A stretch of DNA of 64,000 bases from Tridacna crocea (lineage: Eukaryota; Mollusca; Bivalvia; Cardiida; Cardiidae): positions 71,079,277 through 71,143,276 of the forward strand of contig OX031056.1 in assembly GCA_943736015.1 (NCBI GenBank), given 5' to 3'. This document shows positions 53,651 to 63,714 of the stretch, one piece after another. Made by a program: the position numbers and the translations under genes. The notes under the pieces were generated by a model. That model saw only the letters and a program-made list of their open reading frames with translations. It ran no database searches and was not told where the DNA came from. Within the stretch, counting starts at the first letter, position 1; the number at the start of each line of letters is the position of its first letter.

Positions 53651-53879
53651 GCTAGCTAGGTTTTCAAATGCATAACGGGAAGCTGAGATAAGGTTAATTG
53701 TATGTCTGATGTCAGTTGCGCTTCTGTGTCAATACATAAAACAACTTGTTTTGTAGTATGTAAAATCAAAGCACAGACAGTACTGATAGTTTTGTGGGCG
53801 ATGGCTCACCTTATCAATTAGTTTTAGCATTCTAAATTTCTAATCCAGTTGTAAAGACGTGGTAGAGTTACAGGTCTGA

Positions 53880-54080
53880 GCCCGTATATACCAAGCATTC
53901 TGTGGAACATTCTTGGTCTTTTTCTGATGAACTTTCTAAATTTGAAAGAAACAAAGCTTCTGATTGGCTAAAACATTTGGTTTAGCATATCAGAACTGTT
54001 TTTACTCAGAAATTTAGAAAATCTTGGACAATATGACTCAGAATGTTCTTAAAAATGGCTTGTGAAAAACGGGTCTACAG
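53880..54080. mobile_element. Family E element, diverged
   Basis: GAGCCCGTATATACCAAGC, GCTTCTGATTGGCTAAAAC / GGTTTAGCATATCAGAAC, and GGCTTGTGAAAAACGGGTC. Confidence 0.6.
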
Positions 54081-54244
54081 GTCAGTTGCGCTTCTTTCTC
54101 TATACGAGTACATAAAACAGCTTGTTCTAGGTCAAATCAAAGTACTGACAGCGCTGATAATATTGTTGGTTTTTATAGATTAAATGCATTTAATTAATTT
54201 AATAGCGACATCTCAGCTAGGTAGTGATTACTTTTTTTCATTGC

Positions 54245-54345
54245 AACAATATCCTCTAACGGCTGACAATGCTTGTGTGAGAAAACAGCCAATGGCTTGT
54301 GAAGAATATTGTGCGAAATACTAGTTAAAAGTGGAAGGAGCTGTG
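54245..54345 (+). mobile_element. SINE central-domain fragment
   Basis: ATGCTTGTGTGAGAAAACAG, CCAATGGCTTGTGAAGAATA and GTGCGAAATACTAG match the middle of the SINE at 51345. Head and tail are missing. Confidence 0.55.
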
Positions 54346-54592
54346 GTAGTGTTTATACGTCTAATGGCAGTAGCGCTTTCCATTCGGCGAACCAAGGTTA
54401 ATCTGTTGTTTAGTTTTTTTAGCTATATTACAGGGGATGATATTCTCACACCTTTTACATTTTTTTGCGTGAAAAAGACTGCTTTTAACAATTTACAATT
54501 TGCAATTTGATTTTGTGACTTTATTCTGCGCTTAACTAGGTGTTTTGCTGTTGTTGTTGATGTTGTTTGTGTGTTTGTTTGCTTGTTTTCCT

Positions 54593-54778
54593 TTAAACTC
54601 ATTACCAAACGATAATATTTTACCCTTGTCCAAATCAAAAGCATTTGCCGATGACAAAATAAAAGTGACTGAAAATTTGAAATTTGTTTTGTGAAGGGTA
54701 CAAAACATTGTGGGAAAAGGAGAAAATGCTGGTTACCAGCACTGTTTTTTCTCATTTTCCACAAAATCTTAATATGGT
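54593..54778 (-). mobile_element. Family A left half with partial right arm
   Basis: TTAAACTCATTACCAAACGA, AAGTGACTGAAAATTTGAAA, core GAGAAAATGCTGGTTACC. The right arm is interrupted (AGCACTGTTTTTTCTC). Confidence 0.72.
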
Positions 54779-55112
54779 GTGCTGCAAAACACAAAACAAA
54801 TTTCTACAGGTATGTGACCGATCATTTGTATCATGTTTTATGTACTCATCGGTAAATATCATGTTTCATTAAGGCTTCTGTTTAGGCTATTCGGCCATTC
54901 TCGGCAGCTTCCGTATTTTGATATACAGGTAAGATGCAAAGGACCTTAATTCTTTACGGTCATTTACCGGTCAGCTCTATATGTGTAAAGATAACTTAAA
55001 GCAACGTCCAAACACAGTTTATGCCGATGCGGTTTCAGTTCTTGACGCTTATTCTTCTGTATTTCCCGACAAGATACTTCCGGGATAGCTGTCACGTAAA
55101 GATTTCTTTTAT
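54779..55112. other. No gene recognised; third copy of the CTCGGCAGCTTCCG motif
   Basis: GGCTATTCGGCCATTCTCGG-CAGCTTCCG at 54883-54912 is related to the pair near 45.4 kb. A donor-like CAG|GTAAGATG follows at about 54928 on the plus strand. Possibly promoter-proximal; no exon supported. Confidence 0.25.
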
Positions 55113-55373
55113 GGAGTGCAACACGCGAAAAGGTGCATTCGGACATTTGCGTAAAGTGTCGTCCCGGATTAGCCTGCGCAGTCCGCGCAGGCTAATCCGA
55201 GACGGCACTTTACGACTACGTTAGATTTTGTGCAACAGTAGACTTGCGTAAAACAGAAAATCACATAAAATCGGAAAGTGTCGTTTCGGATTAGCCTGTG
55301 CGGACTGCACACGCTGATCAGAGACGACACTTTACGCAAATGTCCGAATGACCCTTTTCGCGTGTTGCACTCC
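55113..55373. mobile_element. Family F snapback element (reference copy)
   Basis: 261 bp with exactly inverted ends GGAGTGCAACACGCGAAAAG / CGCGTGTTGCACTCC; TTAT flanks both ends and may be the target duplication. Two internal GC-rich hairpins: GATTAGCCTGCGCAG / CTGCG-type arms ending GCGCAGGCTAATCC (55166-55200) and GATTAGCCTGTGCGG / CTGATCAGAG (55290-55325). No coding capacity. Confidence 0.83.
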
Positions 55374-55574
55374 TTATAGTGGTGCAAGAAAGTTTTAAAA
55401 GTAGAAATGCTAATTATTTTCTATAGATACCAGTGTATTGCTATCTATAAGCCTATTTTCCCAAAACATATAATGTGTATGAAACTACTAACCCATATCA
55501 AACTGCACATTTTATATAATTCTATTTGACATTATACTGACGGAGGAAAAGTCCACGGGCGTGCTCCATATCTT

Positions 55575-55795
55575 TACCAAACTATCCGCATGGTTTCTAC
55601 CACCCAAGATAGAAGCCTTTTGAAAACATCGCTGGAAAAGGAGAAAATGTTGGTAACCAGCATTTTCTCCTTTTCCAGCAATGCTTTCTGACCTGCAGGG
55701 GAAAAAACCAATTTTGAGTTCCTTTAATTTGTCGTCTGCAAGTGCTTTCAATTTGGACCAGTCTAGAATTTTGTCGTTCGGTAAAGAGTTAAGGG
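55575..55795 (+). mobile_element. Family A element with compensated stem
   Basis: The stem reads CATCGCTGGAAAAGGAGAAA / TTTCTCCTTTTCCAGCAATG. GCTGG replaces the usual GTGGG on one arm and CCAGC replaces CCCAC on the other, so pairing is kept. Confidence 0.75.
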
Positions 55796-55984
55796 TTAAT
55801 TAGAGATTAGACCGACAATAATTAGCAACAAACGCCGGGGTCGGAGATTATCTAAACTTAATAGTGGTAATTCCTACGGATGGGAGATATAAAATATATG
55901 GACAATGCCCTGACAAAGGTATGGAATACCGTTAGAGCCGCCATCGCCTATGAATTTGTCGATTTTAAAAGCGAGCATCACCAA

Positions 55985-56285
55985 TGTTGTACTATCCCGC
56001 TATCGTCATCGACCTATCGTACAAACACCATCGCACTACTGCGTTATCGTCATCGTACTGTCGTGTTATCGTCATCGTACTTATGTATTAACACCATCGC
56101 ACTATCGCGTTATCATCATCGTACTGTCGCGTTATCATCATCGTACTATCGTGTTATCGCCATCGTACTATCCTTTTTTTTTACCATCGCATTATCGCGT
56201 AATTATCATAGCACTGTCTCGTTATCGTCATCGTACTATCGTGTTATCGTCATCGTACTATTGCGCTATCGTCATCGTGCTATCG
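55985..56285 (+). repeat. ~22-bp minisatellite
   Basis: About 13 units of ATCGTACTATCGTGTTATCG / TCATCGTACTGTCGCG type. The 142- and 146-residue plus frames (repeats of YRHRTIVLSSSY) come from this array. Confidence 0.88.
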
Positions 56286-56339
56286 TCTTCTGGTGCGCAT
56301 GCTCATAGAGAAATTTCTTCTCCATGCGACAAGATGGAT

Positions 56340-56700
56340 TCAAAGTCGTTTCATCAGTATCAGGCTGAAAATGTGGCCTTTATAGTGTAAACAAGTTTCA
56401 CACTGATTAAGGCACTATTTTTACATATGAAAAGAATTGGATATTCACAAATAGAGCACACACAAGATTTAATATGATTGAGCCAAGTGACTTACTTTTC
56501 GACCCACATGGCCTATATTCGAACTATCAAGATAACCATTCTGACAAAGTTTCATCAGTATCAGCCTGAAAATGTGGCCTCTATAACGTAAACAATGTTT
56601 TTCTACGTGATTCAATTACAAATCTTGTGCAAGATAACAAGACAAATATTTTGACCGAGTTTCATAGATGACGAAATGACAAAATCAGTTACACGTGGGC
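56340..56700 (+). repeat. Dispersed ~200-bp repeat, two partial units
   Basis: TTTCATCAGTATCAGCCTG + AAAATGTGGCCTYTATA and GTAAACAAGTTT-like text occur at about 56348 and 56552. Between them is TTTTCGACCCACATGGCCTA + TATTCGAACT. I recall this as a common tandem-type repeat in marine invertebrates; not verified. Confidence 0.5.
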
Positions 56701-56781
56701 TTTTCAGCATTGCACATTCACACGGAAAGACGTGCAGATGGATAAGGAATTCATTGTATTAGTAAACACTTTCCTCTTTAT

Positions 56782-56999
56782 TTATCCCTTAACCAAACGA
56801 CAAAATGTTAGACTGGTCCAAATTGAAAACACTCGCAGATGACAAAATAAACTTGAAACTTGACTTTAGAAGAGTAGAAAACATTGTGGGAAAAAGGAGA
56901 AAATGCTGGTAACCAGCATTTTCTCCTTTTCCCACAATGTTTTTAGAAGGTTTCTTCGTGTGGGTCATAAAAATCAGGGATGGTTTGGTAAAGGGTTAA
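56782..56999 (-). mobile_element. Family A element
   Basis: CCCTTAACCAAACGACAAAA to TTTGGTAAAGGGTTAA. Left TTAA mutated to TTAT; core perfect. Confidence 0.82.
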
Positions 57000-57099
57000 G
57001 TACAAGTAACAATCAGTCATTGACCAAACTCTCTATACACTTGCCTTGCTAAATAAATGTGACCTTTCAATTTCAAACTTTTCAATTGTTAGTAAAAGC

Positions 57100-57252
57100 T
57101 CAATTTTAGCCATTTCAGGTATTTTGGGGGAAAAAATAAGTCCCCATCGGACAGTATAGACCCAAGACCAGACTGCATGTTCTGTGAAGTCTGATCTTGA
57201 TCTACATGGTCTGCAAAAGGTCAGTAAGTCGCACTTAGCTGCCTAAGAGTTA
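57100..57252 (-). mobile_element. Family C element, long form
   Basis: Left TTTTAGCCATTTCAGGTATT and GGGGGAAAAAATAAGTCCCC, hairpin around GCATGTTCTGTG, right end GTCGCACTTAGCTGCCTAAG + AGTTAA. Confidence 0.68.
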
Positions 57253-57718
57253 AGTGGTTTTAAATGAATCATTTCTGCTTACGTCACAGTGAAGAACAGA
57301 TGCACTCAAACTGAACTACTTAATCCTTTATTACTCAATGAGGGCCATTCTTCAGTTATTTCCCTTGATTCTTCTTCAGTCCTACATTGGTCCTGATGAG
57401 ACGGTTACTTGGATTTTATCCTTGATTTTCTTGCACTGAACAGCTATGTTCTTGAGATAATATTGCAAGTAAATATAATTAGATTGTTTTACAAATCAAT
57501 GTATGCGTAATTCCTGGTGATTTAGAACAACATTTGATTTGAATTGCATGTCCACCTTACACAAACATGATATAAAAAATGGTTATAATTGTAGCAACAT
57601 ACCCAAAGGGAACCAAGGATAAAAACAAAGGAATACAGGTAATGGAATCAATCTGTTATTTGGATACCTTTAGTGTTATCTGGCAAGGGAGATAATTTAA
57701 TTTCCAAGAATGGCCCGT
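57253..57718. other. No gene or repeat recognised
   Basis: AT-rich unassigned spacer. AAGGGAGATAATTTAATT at 57685 is a short motif also seen near 17934. Confidence 0.35.
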
Positions 57719-58133
57719 GTTCAGCATACCTCGGGTGATCCGTTGAACAAGGCTCTCGGCTATACCACGTACCTTAATATTCACCTACACGCTACATTTC
57801 GTCGCCGGAAGTACACCGCTTCACCGTTATTAAAACTGTATAGCACTACACAGGGAGGTCAATCCCTAGTCACAACTTGAAATCTTTCTAATCTACTTTT
57901 CCGATAACAAAGTGTTTGGACGTTTACTTTTCTAACACTGTCTATCAATTACGTTGGCATTTTTCATGGGTTGATCAGTACCATTACTGTTGTTGCCGTT
58001 GCTTATTGATTACATGGGCGCCGACATATTTAAGATCATGTGACTGCCAGTATTTCAAACTGGAGACATTCCTCTACCCCTGATACGGACGAGCTTAGAT
58101 GTAGATACGGAATAGGCCGAGTTGTGACGAGTG
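57719..58133 (+). repeat. Dispersed repeat family J, copy 2
   Basis: Shares TCAGCATACCTCGGGTGATC, GATCATGTGACTGCCAG-type and ACGGACGAGCTTAGATG text with 161-579; internal similarity is patchy. Confidence 0.55.
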
Positions 58134-58203
58134 AATCAGTTCCATGCTTTCATGTTTCTGGTAAAAATAAGTTTTGAAAGTATCTTTGGAAAAGGGGGAA
58201 ACA

Positions 58204-58234
<31 letters not shown>

Positions 58235-58247
58235 CTTCTTCTTCTTG
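58204..58247. repeat. (TTC)n microsatellite
   Basis: About 14 units. Followed at 58370-58430 by CTT and CAT runs. Confidence 0.95.
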
Positions 58248-58585
58248 ACCATTACATTGACAAAACAATCAATATTTAGTATCTTCATCACTATCACTAT
58301 CATCATTCACTATCATCATTACAAAGGGTTTCAACAAAGCCATCAACATTTATCAAAAACAACAAAATCATCTTCTTCGTCTTCTTTTTCTTCATCATCA
58401 TCATCATCATCATCATCATTACAAAGTTACATCAAAACCATCTGTATCTTTTCCACATCATCAGCAGGAGCATCCAAATGGTCGTAAAATTGTTTACCCT
58501 TTTCCTGCCATCTAAATGAAAGATTCTACTTGCAAGCTTATAGTAAAAAAGACAATAATGCAATTTCAAACTTAGAGAGAAATCA

Positions 58586-58697
58586 CCTTATCGGAGAGTG
58601 TAGATCCAAGATCAGACTGCACGTTCTATGAAGTCTGATCTTGATCTACATTGTCCGCAAAAGGTCAGTGAGTCGCGCTTAGCAACCAAAGGGTTAA
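58586..58697 (-). mobile_element. Family C TTAA element
   Basis: GTAGATCCAAGATCAGACTG / AGTCTGATCTTGATCTACA, TGTCCGCAAAAGGTCAGTG and end CAACCAAAGGGTTAA. Confidence 0.72.
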
Positions 58698-58707
58698 AGC
58701 TGTTGTG

Positions 58708-58933
58708 TCTAACCCTTTACCCCATAACTCATTTCCATTGTATTTCTAATTGACCTTAAATAACAGCAAGGATGAGGCCATTTCTTATGTGTAAATGACA
58801 CTTTTTGATAGCATAGAAAACATTGTGGCAAAAGGTGAAATTGCTCGTCACGAGCAATTTCACCTTTTGCCACAATGTTGTCCAAAGGCTCCTACAAGCC
58901 ATGCGTAGAAATGAGTATGGAGTAAAGGGTCAA
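58708..58933 (+). mobile_element. Family B element
   Basis: CTAACCCTTTACCCCATAAC to GGAGTAAAGGGTCAA. Both terminal TTAA are mutated by one base. Core intact. Confidence 0.8.
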
Positions 58934-59117
58934 ACTGATTCATGAAACGGTTATCAGGTAAATATTATATAAGAAAATATTTTATGGCATATGGCGGTTA
59001 AACGAGTACAAAATAATGAAAACACGCAGAGCAAATTATTCACGTTTATTCTGTATAATGGCGAATCAAACACTCGCTACCCCTTCGATTCTGTAATCCT
59101 TCACATATTTCTGTGAT

Positions 59118-59470
59118 TAGACATTACCTCCCGCTAGATGGCATTCTACAAATACACATCTATCTAATTTGGGTATCCTGGGTACAGAAACCGGACTACT
59201 TTTCTACGCGACAACCGTTACTTTGAATTTCAAACTAAAAAAAATGCCACCTGGTGCGATTCATTCCGCTATGATCAGCTATGATCAGCAGTGTAGAGAA
59301 ATATGGAGCCTAAACAGGCCTGATTTCTGCACAAATATTTTCTCTATTGCTACTTTATAGCGCGTATTACTACAATCCCCCCAATTTTGGGGAAAGTGAT
59401 GCTTCATATCAGGGGAAAGTGATGCTTCATATCAGACATGCGCAGACAACGAGATTGTGGAAGGTGCTTC
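59118..59470 (+). repeat. Dispersed repeat family M, copy 1
   Basis: CCCGCTAGATGGCATTCTAC, GGGTATCCTGGGTACAGAAA, CTACGCGACAACCGTTACTT and GACATGCGCAGACAACGAG, collinear with 62405-62840. GGGGAAAGTGATGCTTCATA is duplicated in tandem at 59391 and 59414. Confidence 0.72.
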
Positions 59471-59689
59471 AGCGTTGCTGCTTGTAGTAGCTTTTGACCT
59501 CTGACCTACTTTTTAGACACTGATAACAAATGAATGAATGAAAAGTCAAAAATGTAAACTTGTTTATTCTAAGGGTCCCTGTGACATAATGTAGATATGT
59601 TTGTTCTAAGGGTCACTGCCAATTTTTCTGACAAATTTATGCCGTCTTCCTTTGTTTAAAGTTATTTCTTGTTCCAGTTGATTACAATT

Positions 59690-59800
59690 TTCGATTCGTA
59701 TTCACCAACCAGAAATCATGTTACTTTGAAACTTTCAAAATTCCTCCGATTTGGGTTAATTTTGAATGGTTGGTGAAGACGCTTCATTGTCTTTGGAGAC
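59690..59800. mobile_element. Family E short fragment
   Basis: CGTATTCACCAACC (59697) and GGTTGGTGAAGACG (59769) keep the two inverted ends. The CCAAT palindrome between them is gone. Confidence 0.45.
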
Positions 59801-59999
59801 CCAGACAAAGACAAATAATACTTGTGACGAAAGATCCAACAAAGGCCCCGTAAGATGAATAAATCGTTCTGTTTATGAAACAAATATATAAAAAAGCAAA
59901 TATATAATTTATTTGAAGTAGTAGTACAAATTCCCTTATCTATCCCATTTTAATAATCTTTGTTTTGCGTTTAAGGGAGGGAACACCTAAATGGGGTTC

Positions 60000-60150
60000 G
60001 TGTAACATCGTCTTCACCGTTCTCATTCGCTAAGACTCGGTAATCCGTAATCGATGTGGGGAACCTGCATTTATCGGCCGATAGATTACGGATTACTCGA
60101 GTCTAAGCCGAATCCGTACGTTTTTCGGCGATGAAAGGCGATGCTACACG
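60000..60150. mobile_element. Inverted-repeat element, ~150 bp
   Basis: GTGTAACATCG / CGATGCTACAC at the ends, AGACTCGGTAATCCGTAATC / GATTACGGATTACTCGAGTC inside. No second copy in the window. Confidence 0.6.
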
Positions 60151-60174
60151 AAACCGCACCAGGGTACCCTATCC

Positions 60175-60400
60175 TTAACCCTTTACTCCATAGATACTCA
60201 TTTCTACGCATTGCTTGTATGAGCCTCTGCAAAAACATTGTGGCAAAAGCTGGATTTGCTCATGACGAGCAATTTCACCTTTTGTCACAGTGTTTTCTAT
60301 GCTATCAAAAGGTGTCATATACACATAAAATGACTTCATCCTTGTTGTTATTAAGGGTCAATATGAGATACCATAGAAATGCCTAATGGGGTAAAGGGTT
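60175..60400 (-). mobile_element. Family B TTAA element
   Basis: TTAACCCTTTACTCCATAG to GGGGTAAAGGGTTAA. The left core arm is altered (AAGCTGGATTTGCTCATG); the right arm GAGCAATTTCACCTTTTG is standard. Confidence 0.8.
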
Positions 60401-60616
60401 AAATCAAAATAAATCTGAATGAGCAAAAGGGTAAACGAGCAAAGGGGTGAAAGTAATAACTGTCTATAAGCCAGACAGAACATATGTTCGATAAAAGAGA
60501 AGTTTAACCACATAATGAAATCTTTACTGGGAAACAAGTTCTGCATCGGAATAATAAAAAATAGGAAATAGCAGCTCTCTTGTAAAACGTGTTTTAATGC
60601 ATCTTTGTTATACATT

Positions 60617-61125
60617 ATTAGTTGTACGGTTAGCAGGAAGAGGACTTGGAAACTTGTTCACGGCTGTGTCGAATCATGTCGACCCGAGCCGAAAAGGCTC
60701 GGGGCGACATGATTCGACACAGCCGTGAACAAGTTTCCAACTACCCTGCCACCTGACCGTCCAACGACTTTATTATACTGCAGAGTTTTAGCCCTTCAAA
60801 GCGTCTTCAGCTAAATTTTCCTGTTTTATAATCTCACGAATCGAGTATGCTGCAGAAATAGAAATTCCCATCTGAGTGCCCCAATTTAATGAAAATTAGC
60901 GTCACTGGAAAATGACGTCACTAAAACGTGCAGTTTGGTGCATAAACGTGAAGTCTGGTGATCGATCGACGCCGCCATTTTGGATCTTGTTTTTTTTTTA
61001 ATTTTTATTTTTTTCGGGGCACTCGGGAAACTGGCTTTACGTGGTTTTTGCCAGGGTACACGATGTATATGTTCCCGGCATGTTAACCAATAAGATCACG
61101 AGAAATTTCTCTGCAGTACAATGAT
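60617..61125 (+). repeat. 509-bp tandem unit 1 with a 45-bp-arm hairpin
   Basis: Starts ATTAGTTGTACGG. The hairpin at 60646-60740 has 45-nt arms with one mismatch and a GAAAA loop (arm TTGGAAACTTGTTCACGGCT ...). Then GAGTGCCCCAATTTAATGAA, a CRE octamer TGACGTCA (60913), a YY1-type GCCGCCATTTTG (60971) and GATCACGAGAAATTTCT near its end. No open frame. Confidence 0.75.
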
Positions 61126-61634
61126 ATTGGTTGTACGGTCAGGTGGCAGGGGACTTGGAAACGTGTCCACGGCTGTGGTGAATCATGTCGCTCCGAGCCT
61201 CCGGCTCTTGATTTCAAAATTGAAATCAAGTCCCCTGCCGGCTGACAGCACAACGAATTATACTACAAAGTTTTACCATTCCATTGATTGTTAGGTGATT
61301 TTAACTGTTTTCTGGTTTAAAAACTTGGGTATGCTGACGAAGTAAAATTTCCCTTCTCAGTGCCCCAAATTCAATGAAACCTGACGTCAATTGGAACTGA
61401 CGTCACTTAAAACCTCGGTAATAAGTGCTAAAACGTGCAGTTTGGTGCATACTCTTGATGATAATCTTGATCGAAGCCGCCATTTTGAATGTTATGTTGA
61501 TAACGTAGTGATTTATAAGGGGCTCCCGTAAGGGAAACTGCTCTTACGTTGGTTTTGCCAGCGAACTTGATATATATGTTCGGGTCATATTATCCAATCA
61601 GATCACGAGAAATTTCTTTGCAGTATAATAATAT
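61126..61634 (+). repeat. 509-bp tandem unit 2
   Basis: Follows unit 1 directly (ATTGGTTGTACGG) and is collinear with it. Its hairpin is truncated (right arm mostly lost). It has two TGACGTCA octamers (61382, 61398) and keeps GCCGCCATTTTG (61476). Confidence 0.75.
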
Positions 61635-61644
61635 GTCAAGGCAT

Positions 61645-61873
61645 TTAACCCATTACCACACAATCCCTACTTTTGACGCCCCTCAGAATGACGCCTTTTG
61701 AAAACACTGTGGGAAAAGGAGAAAATGCTGGTAACCAGCATTTTCTCCTTTTCCCACAGTGTTTTCAACCCTTCCCAGAACAAATTTCTATTTTTCAATC
61801 ACCTTTATTTTGTCATCTGCAAATGCTTTCAATTTGGACCAGTCCAAAAATTTCTCATCTGGTAATGAGTTAT
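61645..61873 (+). mobile_element. Family A TTAA element
   Basis: TTAACCCATTACCACACAAT to CTGGTAATGAGTTA. Nearly identical to 63485-63714 over the left 150 bp. Confidence 0.85.
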
Positions 61874-62009
61874 TACAAGAATTATGAATCCATAAAAAAA
61901 AACTGGACTTAATTCGCTAAATACCAGATGGCTATGGTTGCGTATTTTATGCAAATTTCGGCTGATAACGCAGCGAGCTCAACATGTGTTCAACTCTTGC
62001 TTTTCTTCA

Positions 62010-62165
62010 GTTTTGACGATCTCTGGAAGAAAGGCTCAGTCCGAAAACGTCGTTCAGCTGCGTAAGAAAAATGAGAAAATGCTGGTAACATTACGAATTT
62101 CAGCATTTTCTCTTTTTTTTTTCTTACAATATTTACGAAGCGTGTTAGAGCAAATCATGCTTTTT
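62010..62165 (+). mobile_element. Family A relic
   Basis: GAGAAAATGCTGGTAACATT / TTTCAGCATTTTCTC, with a few bases inserted at the turn and worn flanks. Confidence 0.5.
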
Positions 62166-62175
62166 GGTTTGTAAA

Positions 62176-62300
62176 GCCGAGCCCAGGTAGCTCAGCTGGT
62201 AGCGTGCAGGACATGAGAACAGGGGGTCGTGAGTTCGATTCCCGGCTCGGCCAATCTCTTTCCGGGGATTGATGATTTAGTCATTTGCAACAGGTTTCAG
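62176..62300 (+). mobile_element. SINE tRNA head
   Basis: AGGTAGCTCAGCTGGTAGCG (A box) and GAGTTCGATTCCCGGC (B box, about 62232), then CCGGGGATTGATGA. The rest of the SINE is missing. The tRNA-like cloverleaf is not complete enough to call a gene. Confidence 0.65.
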
Positions 62301-62404
62301 AAGAGGGTTGAAAGGTGAAGTCAAGTCGGAGAAAATTTCCTATTTCCGGTGCAGTGTACAAGCCCAAGTGTATTGTTATTTGCCATATCAGATAGTTTAA
62401 AATC

Positions 62405-62840
62405 TAGAAGCCAAATGGCATTATCTCCCGCTAGATGGCATTCTATGAATACTCATTTATCTAATATGGGCATCCTGGGTACAGAACCGAACCACTTTCC
62501 TACGCGACCACCGTTACTTTAAATTTAAAACTAAAAAAAGATTTACTCAATAAAATGCTACCTCGTGCAATTCACTCGGCTATGATCGGCAGTTCAGAGA
62601 AATCTGGAGCTTAAGCAGGTCTCATTTCTCCTCCTGAAACGTATTGATAAAAGCTATTTTCAACATTGCTACTTTATAGAGCGTAATATTACAGTCAGCC
62701 CGCTTTCGGGGCTAGTGATGTGTCATATAAGACAGTCGAATCTTCGAAGAATATGACATGCGCAGACAACGCGCTTTCGGAGCTAGTGATGTGTCATATA
62801 AGACAGTCGAATCTTCGAAGAATATGACATGCGCAGACAA
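62405..62840 (+). repeat. Dispersed repeat family M, copy 2
   Basis: Collinear with 59118-59470. Its last 62 bp (GCTAGTGATGTGTCATATAA ... ATGACATGCGCAGACAACG) are present twice in tandem (62714-62775, 62776-62837), nearly identical. Confidence 0.75.
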
Positions 62841-62924
62841 CGAGCCAGATGGTACTTTCTGTGCAGCCAAGCCTGGTCTTGAGCTAAACATACTTCAAAG
62901 TTCTTTTCTTACCGCAAAACATTG

Positions 62925-63104
62925 GTTAGCTCTACACCACAATACAGTGAACTTGTCCAAATTACAAGCACTCCAAGGTGATAAATAAACAGGGTAGAAA
63001 ACATTATGGGAAAACGAGAAAATGCTTGTTACCAGCATTTTCTTTTTTTTCCCCATAATGTTCTCATAAGCGATTTCACTTAGAGTCGTTTGCCAAAGAG
63101 TTAA
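62925..63104 (-). mobile_element. Family A element
   Basis: Left end worn (GAACTTGTCCAAATTACAAG), core GAGAAAATGCTTGTTACC / AGCATTTTCTTTT, right end TTTGCCAAAGAGTTAA shared with the next copy. Confidence 0.7.
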
Positions 63105-63314
63105 CTTTTTACATGACGAGAAAACTTTAGCCCCTTCCAAATTGATTTCAAGACAACTATTTCAATCTGGCTCAAACGGCGCAATTGTTTAGTGATAGGG
63201 TAGAAAACATTGTGGGAAAGGGAGAAAATGCTGGTTACCAGCATTTTCTCCTTTTCCCACGATGTTTTCAAAAGGTTTCTTTCCAAAAGTCGTCATTGTG
63301 TGATAAAGGGTTAA
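63101..63314 (-). mobile_element. Family A TTAA element
   Basis: TTAACTTTTTACATGACGAG to GTGATAAAGGGTTAA. GGTAGAAAACATTGTGGG and the core are intact. Confidence 0.8.
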
Positions 63315-63484
63315 GAGAAGGGTGTCTTGGATATTTTTCTTATAACAGGTTTAAGCACGCTCTAAGAAGATTTAAATCCAGGCTTGCTTTATGAATGAAT
63401 CAATTACGTTTTATCGAGCATGCACGATGTTGGCCTTGTTTACTCTTTACCTTTCACGCTGCTAACATCTTAAGTCTACATCCT

Positions 63485-63714
63485 TTAACCCATTACCACA
63501 CAATCCCTACTTTTGACGCCCCTGAGAAAGAGGCCTTTTGAAAACACTGTAGGAAAAGGAGAAAATGCTGGTAACCAGCATTTTCTCCTTTTCCCACAGT
63601 GTTTTCTACCCTTCCCAGGACAAATTTCAATTTTTAAGTCACCTTTTTTTTTGTCCTCTGCAAATGCTTTCAATTTGAACCAGTCTAAAATTTTGTCATG
63701 TGGTAAAGAGTTAA
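63485..63714 (+). mobile_element. Family A TTAA element
   Basis: TTAACCCATTACCACACAAT to TGTGGTAAAGAGTTAA. Left half near-identical in reverse to 12200-12307. Confidence 0.87.

Noticed and set aside
55880-56390. Two overlapping frames of 142 and 146 residues
   Set aside because: Arise from the ATCGTACTATCGCG minisatellite; residues are repeats of one short unit in two frames.
161-58133. Family J copies as solo long terminal repeats
   Set aside because: No polypurine tract, primer-binding site, TG...CA ends or target duplication could be made out; left as unclassified dispersed repeats.
62176-62260. tRNA gene (A and B boxes present); also at 17045, 36015, 44820, 51356
   Set aside because: Acceptor and anticodon stems do not fold properly, and the boxes are followed by SINE bodies or their relics. 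These are SINE heads.
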